DNA of 64,000 nt from Calonectria ilicicola (GCA_020809705.1 CP085835.1:2232001-2296000); one strand, 5' to 3'. Counted from the stretch's first letter, positions 34,748 through 46,261 are shown. The notes: generated by a model from the letters alone, not told the origin. Numbers and translations are program-made.

Positions 34748-36405
34748 TTACATACATGATTCATCCTTAATACTACCTCTATCTATACATTCACCATTTG
34801 GAGCCATCATGGCGAGCACCTCACCATTTATATCAACCTTGAATATAGTTTCGCGGCCTGTACTTCCCCTGGAATACTCATTGTATACGCGATAGTACCA
34901 ATACCTACCCTCGGGCGTCCGTTTAAAACCAATCCTTCTCAAGTCCTCTGCCGATATTTCCTTGATTGTTGACGGAAAGTTCCCCTTAAAAGCACCAATA
35001 ACATAACTCCCGGTCTCTCCACATCCGGTATGATCTCCTGGCTAATACTCATTTTGGCCTGATCCATGACCTGTCGGAACTGTTCTATCACATTCTCCTT
35101 TGTATCTTCGTGCCATTTTTCACATGCACGCTGAACAACATGTTGATCGAGTCCACTATAGAACCAGTCCATGTACTCCGCCGTAAGGTTGCCAAAGGGG
35201 CGGGAATTCTCAACAATTTGTGAAATCAACAGATTTTTTGGATCTTGACCATTTCCGCCAATCTGAAGGTCTTTCAATATTGCATCAGTCAGAGATTTGG
35301 CCATTTTCGTCATGTATGCGTTGATGAGGATGCCCGTGGTTGACAGCATATCTGGTGTTGGACACCTGGTTCTCACCAATTCCAAAGTCTTGGCGGGTAT
35401 ATCAATTGCCAAAATATTTTTCTTGTTAACAATTTCCCATATCGAAGCTCTCATAGCCTTGAAAATGGCACACAGTCGAATTTCACTGCTTGGGGGGATT
35501 GCGCCCCAGCTCCTCGACCACATGTCAAGCGTCCGGCACTGGGAAATGACACCGATTTCGACCCGCTTCAGGATTCGTTCCCTATAATCTGGTAATTCAT
35601 TTGTGTTATTTTCGTCAGACAGTTTTTCTTCAATGTCGAGATAGAGTGAATCATTCAGATATTTGCGGAAGCTTGATTCTTGATCATCAATCTCTTTTCG
35701 AATGGCATGTATCGCAGGAGAGTCATCCAGAAATTCAAGCTTGTAGTTTTCCAGGGCTCTATTCCTCTCTTGTTCTGATACGCCTTCAAGAGAGTCAAGG
35801 AGCTTTTTATACATGCTCTGCTCCTTCTCATAATAATGCTGCACAAGCGCCGGTATTATGTGATTTCTTTCCGAAGCGCATTGAGATCGGTCAGCTTCAA
35901 TGTCTTTCCATCTTTCGGAAATATCTTGCAATTTCTTTCGGAGTTCAAGGCGCTCCTTTTCTTCTCTCTCTCGCGCTTCAGCACTTGGATGGGACGGTTC
36001 ATCTGATGGAATCCGACCCCGGTGCCGCGCAGAAGGGCTGTCCCTCCTTCCTTTCCGATCAGATCCGGACTCTTCAGAATCTCCATCGCTATCACCATGT
36101 CTATTCTTTTTTCTATCGTTCGGGCGGAACAGTCGTGGCTTTCAGCTGAGTAGCGCAGGCTGTGATCGATTGGACGGCGGCGGCTCTGCCCTGACAGTAC
36201 GATCTTGTCTGCGAGATACATTACCGGCAACGTTACGATAGTCTTCCTCCGGAAATTCAAGCCGAATATCTTGTTGAGGCGCAACTGCAGGTTTGGTGAC
36301 TTTAGCTGCAGCAACCGTTATCTCCTTTCTGAGTTGTTTTTGTTCGATGGGCGAGGCATGGGCTGCCTCACTGCGAACCACTACCGATTCATCTTGATGA
36401 TCCAT
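34748..36405 (-). pseudogene. Unknown fungal protein, broken by in-frame TGA and a 2-base frameshift
   Basis: ATG 36405 opens 87 codons to TGA at 36142-36144. The same frame continues without stop through a charged stretch (RKKNRHGDSDGDSEESGSDR, AREREEKERLELRKKL) into a helical domain (DISERWKDIEADRSQC to MSISQEIIPDV). Near 35012-35018 the coding sense has GAGAGA where GAGA would keep the frame. After it the protein-like sequence continues in another frame (ETGSYVIGAFKGNF, EDLRRIGFKRTPEGRYWYYR) to 34748. So the parent gene probably encoded one ~550-residue protein with a disordered charged N-terminus, a helical middle and a C-terminal domain rich in aromatic residues. Family not recognised. 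Two independent lesions make it a pseudogene. Confidence 0.6.
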
Positions 36406-36709
36406 GGCAGCAGCTGGACTTTGTCGTCTTGAACAGGTAGTCAAATTATATTCGTAATGAGGGTGCCAGTTTTCATTGTGTGTTGTCGCAAAGACTCCAG
36501 TTGATCCAATCTCTCAAGCCACGCGCGTCTGCCTAGTGTTTCCGCCTAATATTTGCCTTGCGATCAACTTGCAGTCAGCCTCTCACGTGTCAGCATCCCA
36601 GGCCAACGGGCAATCATGATTGGAGGTATGCGCATCATCACATGAATTCGGCTTAGCAAGCCAACATTAGCCAAAACTCGTACATTGATCCTGCATCAAA
36701 CATGCTGCA
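36406..36709. other. Divergent promoter region
   Basis: About 300 bases between the broken minus-strand gene and the plus-strand DUF6594 gene; presumably shared promoter. No specific site assigned. Confidence 0.4.
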
Positions 36710-36747
36710 ATGCCACCGAAGCTTTCCATAGAAACAGACGCATCACG

Positions 36748-36755
36748 TCCATCTC
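36748..36755. repeat. hAT target-site duplication, left copy
   Basis: TCCATCTC, identical to 39838-39845 on the other side of the element. Eight bases is the duplication length typical of hAT transposons. Confidence 0.95.
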
Positions 36756-36884
36756 CAGCGCTGCGGTCAATTCAATTCTCAATCAGGATTTTCACATTTG
36801 AATTGAAGGGATTCGCATTTGAATTGAGGGCTTCCGAATTGAATTGATTGAATTGAATTGAGATAATTTGAATCACGTGCCGTA

Positions 36885-39388
36885 TCACATGTCAGTCATC
36901 CAGTGTTTTAAACACTCAATAGCTTCCAAGGTCTCATCAGCTAGGCTGTGCCGTTGTGACCCTATTGTTAACTTAGCTTGACTAAATATACGTTCACATT
37001 CGGCTGACATTGAAGGTGTTGTAAGGATATCTATCGCCATTCGACTCATTAAAGGAAAAGCCTGCTTTTGCTGTTGCCAAAAGGCGATTGGGTTATCCAG
37101 CTTTTCAGGGGCCCTACCAAGCCAAGCGTTCAATTCGTGTACAGCCGGGCCATCGCTTTTGGTTGGGTTCTCATAGAAATCATTGGGAAGAAGGTCAGGC
37201 AGGGAACCGTCACGTTGATCAGGGAAATCTGTGGCCTGGGGCTGTTGATATCGCTCACTAATAGCCCAACCGTCAAAAAAGAAGCCTCGAAACCGGTCAA
37301 TGATGAGATTTGCTTTACATGGCTCCACATAGGTGACCCAACGGGCCCCTAGGGAGGGATGAAGGATAGCGGCAGCCCAATAAACTGGGGTGTGGTCGAA
37401 TAGGCTCCTGTAACGTTCCAATTGGTTCATCGATAGTTGGCAACAGAGGCGTAAATATTCCTTCACATCAGCCCGTTGCCGCGGCTTCATTGTGGATGCT
37501 TGACTATGACTGTATGAGCGTTGTGATGAGGTATTTCGAAGGGTCCGTCGAGGCTCGTCAACTGTAATTGAGTCAGGGGCACGATGATCACGTTGTTCTT
37601 TGAACCAAGTTGTTAATCGGAAGAGGCTCTGAATAACCCAGCCAATATCGCCGGGGCGGCGGGATTGGAACCTCATTGTTTCCTCTTGAAAGGGAAGAAG
37701 AAGATCATGAACCTCTGTTAAGACCTCCCAGTCTTCCTCGGTTAACCTCTTATTAGTTGGCAGCCTTCGATCTTCCTTTTCCATTGAGTTGACCCCAATC
37801 CATGACTGAATTGACTCCTTGAGGCGAAGGGCCCGTTCAATCATATAAAAAGTCGAATTCCAACGCGTCTCATTATTATTACATAGTTGAATGTTGTTGT
37901 TGACCTCCAATAAGCTATCATCAGCATCGTTGACTTGGTATTGAACCTGGATAGAAAAGGCTTCCCGACGTTGAGGGGACCGGCGGATGAATGTCACCAC
38001 ATCTGACAGCTTGGCTACCGGACCATTCTTGAGCCAGCTAGTTAAATTGGCTTGTTCCTCGGGAGTCAGCCGTACAACAGCTTCATTGTTTAGTGAGGCA
38101 AGTCGGGCTTGTTCTGTGGGCTCAAGGAAGGCTTTGGCAGCAAGGTTGATGACATGACCCCAACAGCGTAGTCGAATTATTGAAGGCTCTGTAAATAAGG
38201 GCTGACTTGGAAAAGCAGGAAGGTGGTCGGAAAAGAGATAATTAAGGCACGTATCGTTAACAGGGGCGTTATCCAATGTGAAGAAACCGAGGCTCTGAAG
38301 GTCATAGTTTTTAATGACTTCCAATACCAAAGGGGCGATATTTTCACCTGAATGAACACCAGAAATACGTTTCAAGGCGAGGAGCTTAGTTTGTGGGCTG
38401 CCGGCACAGTCAATGAAGTGACTGACGACCCCCAAGAGGGCCTGTTGGTTAGGGAAGTCCAAGCATCGAAGGTAAGGTGGATGAGTGATTGAGCACGTTG
38501 AAGCTGGCGTTTAATCGTTTGTTGGCGAGCTTTGAAGTCATCCATTACCCAGGCCTTCACAGTTGACTGGTGTGTTGGCAAGGCATCGTTGATGATATGA
38601 CTTGGCGTTCGTAAGAGGCGTTGGAAGGTGTTATGTTCAATTGCTTTGAAGGATATATTTGACTCAACAACCCAGTGAATAAGAGCAGCCTTCAGCTCGG
38701 CGGCAACACCAAAAGCATCAGATTCTTCTTTGGCGGGCGACCTAGCATGTGAATGAAGGTTGGCGAGGGCAGAAGAAGCTGGCGACAGTGTTATCTCTTG
38801 GTCTTGGCCCTTAGCAACAGAGTGTTGACTTCGTAAGTGGGCTATTGCTGCCGAAGTCGCTGCCTGAGCAAATAAACAGCCTTGCGTTCGTCCTCGCCGG
38901 TCGCAATAACGGCATAGCCAAAAGGTGCTGCCAAGGGTGTTTCCATTCACTTCAACGAGACTAAAGCCGTGCTCAATAATAAAGGATCGTAGCTTATGGC
39001 GCCGATGCAGCCAGGAATAGAGGAAATATCTCTTATGTGCAAATCGTATTCGAGGGAGGGTTTGAATAGTCAGACTTCGAGTATCTTCAAGGTTGAAATC
39101 TTCAAGTTGCGCAGTCACAGACTGTGCCTTCGGTCGGGTTCGAAAGGAAAACGGGGTCGGGGTCGGGGTTGGGGTTGAGGTCGAGGTTGGGACTGGGGAT
39201 GAGGTTATTGACGGCGTTGAGGGCGTCGGATCATAGGAAAAAGAATCAGATACGAAGATATCGTCATCTTCATGCTCGTCATGTGTTCCAACGACCACAG
39301 AGGTCATTTTGCTAACCCCTCGTTCCTCGACTAACTGCCACGCTTTACGGCGAGAAAGACGCAGACGCACCGGGCCTTTTCTCTGCAA
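36885..39388 (-). pseudogene. hAT transposase, one-base frameshift
   Basis: N-terminal frame 39388-38372: a Pro/Thr/Ser stretch, then a BED-type zinc finger (CRYC...HLRSQH, about residues 160-195) and the start of the catalytic core (LTFDAWTS). C-terminal frame from about 38460 to 36885: VVSHFID, FTLDNAPVNDTCL, RCWGHVINLAAKAFL, NETRWNSTFYMIERA and the dimerisation domain (PSMSAECERIFSQAKLTIGS, LEAIECLKHW). The frames would join if one C were added to the CCC at about 38453-38455 (coding sense ACTTCCCTAACC). So this copy is near-complete but probably inactive, unless the frameshift is a sequence error or programmed slippage. Gene lacks introns. Confidence 0.9.
39153..39174 (+). other. G-quadruplex motif
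   Basis: Four GGGG runs separated by the two-base loops TC, TC and TT on the plus strand, i.e. the template strand of the transposase gene, encoding its Thr-Pro repeat. Confidence 0.8.
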
Positions 39389-39837
39389 CGTGGACTTGGC
39401 GGCGATCGGAGAGGCTAGAAAATGACTAATATGATAGTTCTGAACATTATAAACAAAGGCATAATAACGCGATAGGCTAAAATGGCCGTATTTTGTGGTG
39501 TTGTGGAGGGTAGTTTTGTATGTAATGTGCAGGAAAAGGTGAGGTTGGTGAGAATTCCTTCATGGTTGAAAAATCATGGTCATGTGACCGATCATGTGAC
39601 CCGCGCTATACCGCTTTAAGCGATGACTAAGCAGAAATTCCTCCCGGGTAAACCACATCAAAGATACCAAAACTCAGCCAAAAAAAATCACACATCTACA
39701 CTAAATACCCTATATCCAACTCAATCAATTCAATCAATTTGATCGTTGTATTTGAATTGAATTGAATACCTCTTTTCCCGGCTTGAATTGAATTGATTTG
39801 GATTGAATTGAGGCGATTTGAATTGACCGCAGCGCTG

Positions 39838-39845
39838 TCCATCTC
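39838..39845. repeat. hAT target-site duplication, right copy
   Basis: TCCATCTC, matching the left copy at 36748-36755. Confidence 0.95.
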
Positions 39846-40837
39846 TGCAACAGGAGCCATCAAATGGAATCTCTCTCGAGTCACTAGCTTCCACAGAAGC
39901 TCTGCCTTCCGACGAAGAAATCCAACGGAAGCCGTGGAAATTCGTTGGATATCCAGGTTATGCGAAATTTATTGCCTCAGATGACGACTTTTTTATTCTA
40001 CGGCGTTTCAACACACTCAGTGCTAGAATTGCTCTATCACTCCAGGATGAGATTTCTATGTTGGAAGAGGAATTAAACGTGCTCGACAAAGAGCTTAGCG
40101 GGCGAGATGCCCAGGACTTTCATAACGGGACCTTTCGCGATGACTTGGAGGACCGCCGGGAGTTGATGACTAAAATTTCGAAAAAGATGCGAAAATACAG
40201 TACGTGTCAGGGTGCGATACTAGCTTTAAATGCTTGGTTAATAAATTAATCTAGACGAATTTATCCTTCAGCAATCCAGCCTAAGGAAATACCCTCGGGC
40301 ACCGAGCAGAGATCTCGACAGTGTCAATAACTGGCACTACAATCACGACTATGCCGCAATAGCTCCAGAAGAGCAAAAATATCTGCATGATCGCGACGAT
40401 CTCCTCTGCGTTGTTCAGAAAGATAAAACTCCATTGCGACAAGCTATCGATAAGTCACATCGGTTACGGACTCTAAGCATATGGAAGCAGACCCGAAAGG
40501 ACACGGACAACGATCATCACGTATCATACTATTCGGATAGACGGATAGATGGCTTTGCTTCTGGCGTGATCATCATCATAGGCATTATAATGCTTATGCT
40601 ACCTATTTGGATTCTCCAAGCTGTTGGAAGCTTACAGATTAAACTTGCTATTATTTCAGTGTTTCTTTTCGACTTTCTACTCATCCTATCATTTGCCATG
40701 GTTGCAAAACCTTTTGAGGCTCTTGGAGCCACAGCCGCGTAAGTCCACCTGTGTGCTTTCTCTCTGCCTCTTGGCTAATGATTGCTAGATATGCGGCGGT
40801 TCTAATGGTTTTCATACAACTGGGCACAGGGAATTAA

Positions 40838-41435
40838 TTCACTTTAGAATAAATCAAAATTATAACTGGATAATCTTCTCGTTGAGAAATCTTTAATCCA
40901 TTCATACATGGGCGTTGCATCTCAAGTCAGTGCACACAGGATCAGAAAGTAAGAAAGAGATTTGCTCCTAACTTCGAAGCCGCATAGCACACACAGTGCT
41001 AATGGCTTCGATAGAGGGTATCAGAATTTCACCACAGAAATGACAAACAATCTAGTTTAATATGTGCGCCAAGCTTGAGCATTTACAAATCGTTAATATT
41101 AATGATTAGACATCCAAATAGCCCAATTGATCGTGAAATATAATAATGTGCTCTGTCTACCGATCCAATTCGCTGTCCTTGCTGATCCCTCTGTAAAACT
41201 CCGTTTTCTAGCTTTTGCAATAAGCTAGTAATGTTGATATAGCCAAGTAAAATGTATTTAGATGATCCATGAACCCGTTCCCGTTCCATCATACAGTGCC
41301 ATGAGAGCTGGTTTTGTGTGAAGTTGCACGTTTACACTTCACCTCCAACCGCAAACGTCATCATGATGGAAAGTCTCTTAAAGGACGCGATGAAGCCCAT
41401 TAAATGATGCGCTCTTGATTGAGCGAGCCAGCTGA
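40838..41435. other. Intergenic
   Basis: AT-rich gap between converging genes. No feature seen. Confidence 0.4.
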
Positions 41436-42760
41436 TTAATGATGGGGCTGGTCGTGCGGCGGTTGGGGTGATCCTACTTCCGAAGGCAACTCGGAAAATC
41501 TTCTGCTGTGGTCCTCGCCCTGGAGCTCCTGGGCAGCAGTTGGGATATGGTGGCCAGCCATTTCGTGTGTAGGCATCTCGACGGCAGCGAAGTTCATCTG
41601 GTTGTGCTGAGATTGAGGAGGCTGCTGTCCATTGGGCCAGGCAGCGACTGCAGCGTTGGGCTGGTAAGGTGAGGGAGTCTGGTAGGGAGATGGAGCGGTC
41701 TGTTGGGGCGAGGGCGAAGGCTGGTATGGCACTTGAGGAGAGTTCTGGTAAATCTTCTGGTCGGGGTGAACCTGGTTGTACTGCTGCATCTCGGGAGGAG
41801 GCGACTGCTGGCCGTTGTAAGGAGGCTGCTGACCGTTGTAGGGAGGTTGTTGGCCGTTGTATGGGGGTTGTTGACCGTTGTACTGCTGGTATCCAGCGGC
41901 GGCGGCGACTGGGGCCATGGGTGGCTGCTGTCCGTTGCCATTGAAAGGCTGCTGTGCAGGCTGGTTTTGCTGGGTCATCGCAGGAGCGGGAGCAGTAGCG
42001 GCTGCCGGTCTTCTCTTCTTCCAGAAGAAAAGGAAGAGTCCAGCAAGACCGAGAAGTGCAACAACTCCGACACCTGCCGCGATACCGGCGATAGCTCCGG
42101 TGCTTAGTCCCTTGCTGGAGCCCGAACTCGATCCTGATCCCGATCCCGAGGAGCTTGTGGAACTGCTGCTGGAGCCCTTTCCGGTCACAGTAACAACATT
42201 CTGGTTGCCAGTGGTGCTGTCGCTAGTATAGCCGCTGTAGGAGTCACTGGTGGCCGTGGCAGCAGCAGAGCCGCCGCATACGTCGGTGTAATCATCACAG
42301 AGAGTCGCAAATGTCTTGGCAACTACGGGCTTGCGCATTAGCAATGTTTCATGAAGGAATTGAGCAAAATTCGAGGGCGATCGTACCAGAGTAGGCCGTC
42401 ACAGACTCGCCAGTAATCGCCCAGTCGGCGCAGGTGCTGGCATAATCGCCAATGGCATTAGTCCAAACCTCGGAGCTGCCTGCTGTTTGACAGCTGTGAT
42501 TGCACGGTTAGAAAAGTGTACCATGACATGCAGGCATCCCCGACTTACCAGTAGCAAGAAGCCTGGTCCTTGATGGCTAGGTCGGTGAATCCGGAAATCT
42601 TGTTGGTACACGAAGTGAAAACATCAATCATCTCTGAACAGGCGACGGCGTACGTCTGTTGGGCGAAGACGGCGGCATTGGTGATGCTGCCCATGGCGCG
42701 GGCGTCGATGTCGCCGCCATAGGGCGCAGATCTGGTGGAGGTGGAGAGTGTGTCGACCAT
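41436..42760 (-). CDS. Single-pass membrane protein with Cys-rich ectodomain and Pro/Gln-rich tail
   Basis: Three exons, 42760-42549, 42493-42387 and 42322-41436; 401 residues. The N-terminal ~130 residues carry several Cys (ACSEMIDVFTSC, ASCY, STCADW, TLCDDYTDVC). Then comes a Ser/Thr/Gly-rich stalk, one transmembrane helix (AGIAAGVGVVALLGLAGLF) followed by WKKRR, giving an N-out, C-in topology, and a long cytosolic tail rich in Pro, Gln, Tyr and Asn. The tail has a tandem YNGQQPP heptapeptide (four near-perfect copies). No clear signal peptide in the N-terminus. Overall plan resembles fungal wall-stress-sensor-like or mucin-type membrane proteins, but I see no WSC domain. The start is the ATG closest to the conserved region; upstream in-frame ATG at 42961 adds a low-complexity leader. 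Confidence 0.8.
41798..41890 (-). repeat. In-frame 21-bp minisatellite (YNGQQPP)
   Basis: Four to five tandem 21-base units encoding YNGQQPP in the cytosolic tail of the membrane protein. Units differ by synonymous changes, mostly in Gln and Pro codons. Confidence 0.85.
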
Positions 42761-44939
42761 TGTGAATCCGGTGTTCTCGCTCAGAGACAAAGAAGAACAA
42801 ATGCTGTTTGTCTTGATTCCCAATCGGAAGTGAGAAGGTAAACAAAAAAGGGTCGCCGTCGGAGAGACGGGCGCGGGCGGACGCGACCTAGATAAAAGGG
42901 TGGGTTGTAAGGGGCAGGGCAAGCCACCAACGAGCCTCTCGTCAGTCAGTCCAATAGTCAATTGGCGTTAAGCAAGCAGTGCGACGCCACGAGGCAGAAT
43001 GCCACTGTCTCAGGACGGCTAGCTCAATTATACGAGGCGCACTTGATCCCCATTTGGTCGCGTTGCTCTCAGGTGAACGCCACGGAACCGCACGGTCTGG
43101 ACCCTAGTGAGCGCCCCTAACGACGGGCTGGTCTAGACCGTCCGGATGGCAAATTGCCATGTCATTTTTTGTTGGTTTTTTCTTTTTCAAGCTCGTATTG
43201 CCTAAAGATGACCGAATACCAGCTTTTTCTTTTTGATCCTTGCATTGACTGCCACCCCGACGATGAATCAATTGCTGCCTCGGGTTCTTCAGCTGAACTC
43301 GAAAGCTGAGTTTCAGTTTTCCATTGCCCAGTGACCAGCGCACCGTCCAGAGTCGCGGTTGGCACCCTAACTTTAAGTCAGCCCTGTCTAGTCGGTCATA
43401 CCAGACTCTCCCATTGGCCTACTGTATAGTGCGGCTGGATTATTGGCAGCCACAGCACGAAACAAGCCTAGCTCGATGCTCTCCCGAAGCGAAAATCATC
43501 ACGGGGGTGGAGCTTGCGCGGGCCTTAATCTGGCACCGCTCCACCAGCTGAACCCTTGTGAACCAACAAACGATTCATGTTTATGCGGTCCTCACCTGGA
43601 GAATGGGAAGAGTGAGGCATCATCAAAAAACGGCCTCTAACTAGGTTTTTAGTATGCTTAAAAGTCTTTTGTATCTTGTCGTATGAACCATAAGCCAAAT
43701 GATTGGGTTTTTTTCCTGCTTATTGGTGTATCGGCGATGTCAAATTTGGTGGCTGCAGGTTCCCAAGTGCCACGGCGTCAAGGAGGTGCACAGCCTCCTC
43801 CATGCTCCAAATTCAGATCTTCACCAGACCAAAGGATTTACTCCGACTGGCGGCTATTTGAGACAATGAATACGTAGAGATGCTATTTAAGAAATGCCGC
43901 ACTCTAACCATGTTCGCTCATGAAAACATCTACAACCATGTGGTAGCCTCTGTCTCGCCCGTCCCGAAGGTTTTGCTTGCTGACAGTGTTCGGTTAATTC
44001 GGCTCCGTCAGACCACCCTGAACTCGCCAAGATACCAAGCTCAACCCATTGGTCGCCCTAGAAGCGGAGAATAAGTGTTTATGCACAAATTTCCCGTCGC
44101 TCACCTACATTTTCACCTTGGCACGCTTGCCGCACGCAGCCTATTGACCCACCGCTGCCATCGCGATTGCTCCGCAGTGTGCGCCCTAATTTAACTTGGC
44201 TGGGGAGGTGAAATTAGGTAATCGGGACGACCGATGCAATGAAATAAATTCCGAAAAAAAAAATATTCGTAGCAACGGGGAATGGTATTAAAAGAGAATA
44301 AATAATTTGAGAGAAAATTCTAAGATAGGTAATTTATGAGATGTGGGTGGACTTGAACAAGGATATCTCACAGATGGCAAACTTCTTGAAATGACAGAGT
44401 GAAGGTATCGCATATTTTAGCCACCGAATTTGGCATTCCAAACCTACAATACTACGAATGGATTTTTTTAAGACGAAAAAGATAATATATATACACTTAC
44501 ATACATAATTTTTTTTTTCAAGTCTTAAACTCTTGATATGGGTAAATCGCATTGATTAGATTGATTTTCGGAGAAATCGGGATTAAGTTACCCTACAGCC
44601 ATCAAGCGAGGCGGCCACCCCCACTCACGTTTGTGCGGAGTCTAGACTGCCTTCACAGAGGACCTTTCTTTTCTACCCTGTGTTGAATCTCCTAATTATT
44701 GACTGATTGTGTCCACAAAATATTCCCAAATTAGTTGCGCTCCTAACTGGTTCTCGTATTGTTTTGGGCTCTGATCGATCTGGGCATAAAAGGTGCCAAG
44801 AAAACGGAAAACGGCACCACCTAGCCAACTGACATCATAACCACAGGCATTTTACCTGCTCAGAACTCGGCTCAACATGCTTGTTCATTGCAATTTGTAT
44901 TGTGTTGCTGTTCTCTCATGCTAATGTAGTTTTTTCTTA
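42761..44939. other. Long intergenic stretch
   Basis: Promoter of the membrane protein gene, then AT-rich sequence (44220-44560). Short frames only. No gene, tRNA or repeat recognised. Confidence 0.4.
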
Positions 44940-46138
44940 GCAGGGACCTAAGGATGATGAGAGCGATGCCGATTCGGCTCTGGGAGGTAGCAAGGCCTCC
45001 TCAACCGCGTCAATTAGTTCGCGTATTCTGGAATACAGGACAATTCATGGCAGATAGTATCATAGTGAGCAGGGTGATGCGAAATACTGGCATATTTTTC
45101 AATTTGTATCTACAGAATGATTTCGCGGCGCTTCACAGATGAGTAATTAGGGGATCTAACGATGACGCTCAGAATGAGGTTATGATTATAAAGTGAGTCC
45201 ACCCTTTTTATATTAATGAACTAAAGTTGAACGACGTTGTAGTCATCACACTCTTGCTCTGGGTATTGGAGAGAAGCTCTACTTGGCAACCTTGAAGAAG
45301 GAGAATCTTGAGGTAATGATATTGTCATAAGTAGTTTTCCGTATTCCGCTGATTAGTTTCCCAGCACGTTGTCGACATTGGAACTGGGATAAGTATGTTT
45401 GCCCTCGGCCAGAATTTTGGCGATCTCGCTGATTGGGGTTGAGAGTGAAGGTATTTGGGCGATGTAGGATTTTTAAAGCCTAGACGTACGGATTCTGACT
45501 GACCAAGCACCACCAGCGATTTGCTTATGAACACCCAAATGCAAATGTCGTTGGAACTGACTTGTCTCTGACCCAACCGTCCTGGATTCCACCCGATTTG
45601 CGATTGTGTGTATAACACACAATCTCTCTTTTTATTTCATGCCGGGACGCCTGGAAGACTAATTTTATAAATTTCGAGTGAAATTGAGGATTGCACTCGC
45701 TAGTTGACATTTAAGAGAGACCATTTCGATTGCATTTATATGAGATGGCTAGTTGGCAGTATTAAAGATTGGAAATCGTTGTTTGGCGATGCATTCCGCT
45801 GTTGCAAGCCCCAATGCGGCTGTGCATGTAATACTTCAAACCATTTCGTTTGTCTCTATATACGCTCAACTTATTTCGGGGTGGTACGGGGAGAGATAAT
45901 GCTATTCCGGCACTCTGGAATGTTAAGAAAGTTCGCGCGGTTGTGCACGATAAAATGCCACCGCAGCGTCGAGCTCTATCATGATTGGATGGAAGAGTCA
46001 ATTCTGCTGGAAGCTTCCATCCCAATGCTGTCCGACCAGCTGAGATGGTCTCACATCGTGCATGAACAGTTTAACATCAATCAAGGCCTAACTCGTCTTG
46101 CTGCACTTGAATCCAGGATGGTAATTGCCCAAGTCTAG
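44940..46138 (+). pseudogene. LaeA-like SAM-dependent methyltransferase relic
   Basis: Pieces of one protein appear in order on the plus strand: DDESDADSALGGSKASS and SISSRILEYRTIHGR near 44955-45054, YHSEQGDAKYW after an in-frame TAG at 45055-45057, LALGIGEKLYLATL near 45255-45290, HVVDIGTG (SAM motif I) near 45366-45388, FAYEHPNANVVGTDLSLTQP near 45522-45575, and FKRDHFDCIYMRWLVGSIKD near 45704-45770. This is the layout of LaeA/UMTA-type methyltransferases of secondary metabolism. Stops, frame changes and a lost GGW motif (CCKPQCG) show decay, and the C-terminal 46 kb part is hard to align. Several introns are likely, so some apparent breaks are splice sites, but not all. Confidence 0.75.
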
Positions 46139-46140
46139 AC

Positions 46141-46261
46141 CTAAAAAATAGTTGGAACAAAGAAGGGGACGCTGAGAACCAACCCAAAGACAAGACGAAC
46201 CCCGGCTGAACGATTAAAGAGAGGCAATGAAGACCAAAACACTGACAACTATGGAGACTAG
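46141..46261. other. Short gap between relics
   Basis: No feature seen. Confidence 0.3.

Larger units (their letters stand above)
36756..39837 (-). mobile_element. hAT DNA transposon, 3082 bp, complete ends
   Basis: Terminal inverted repeats CAGCGCTGCGGTCAATTCAA are identical for 20 bases at both ends (36756-36775 and complement at 39818-39837), flanked by the 8-base duplication TCCATCTC. Just inside each end lie many copies of TTGAATTGAATTGA-like words (about 36780-36880 and 39715-39830), probably subterminal transposase binding repeats. It carries one transposase gene on the minus strand. The perfect ends and duplication suggest recent insertion into the DUF6594 gene. Fungal relatives of this class include Restless- and Folyt-type elements (family knowledge); which lineage it belongs to was not tested. 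Confidence 0.95.
36710..40837 (+). pseudogene. DUF6594 membrane protein gene split by a hAT transposon
   Basis: Exon 1 starts at ATG 36710 and is interrupted after 46 coding bases by the hAT element; it resumes at 39846 after the target duplication with the frame exactly kept. The remaining parts are 39846-40199, 40255-40738 and 40789-40837 (introns of 55 and 50 bases); 310 residues in all. The family signature is clear: KPWKFVGYPGYAKFIAS, DDDFFILRRFNTLSARI, then LQDEISMLEEELNVLDKEL coiled coil, and near the C-terminus three hydrophobic helices (ASGVIIIIGIIMLML; AIISVFLFDFLLILSF; AYAAVLMVFIQLG). Apart from the insertion no lesion is visible, so inactivation by the transposon is probably recent or only partial. 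DUF6594 proteins are fungal membrane proteins without known function. Confidence 0.9.

Noticed and set aside
41594..42231. Long frames on both strands over the Pro/Gln-rich gene
   Set aside because: Shadows of the low-complexity coding sequence.
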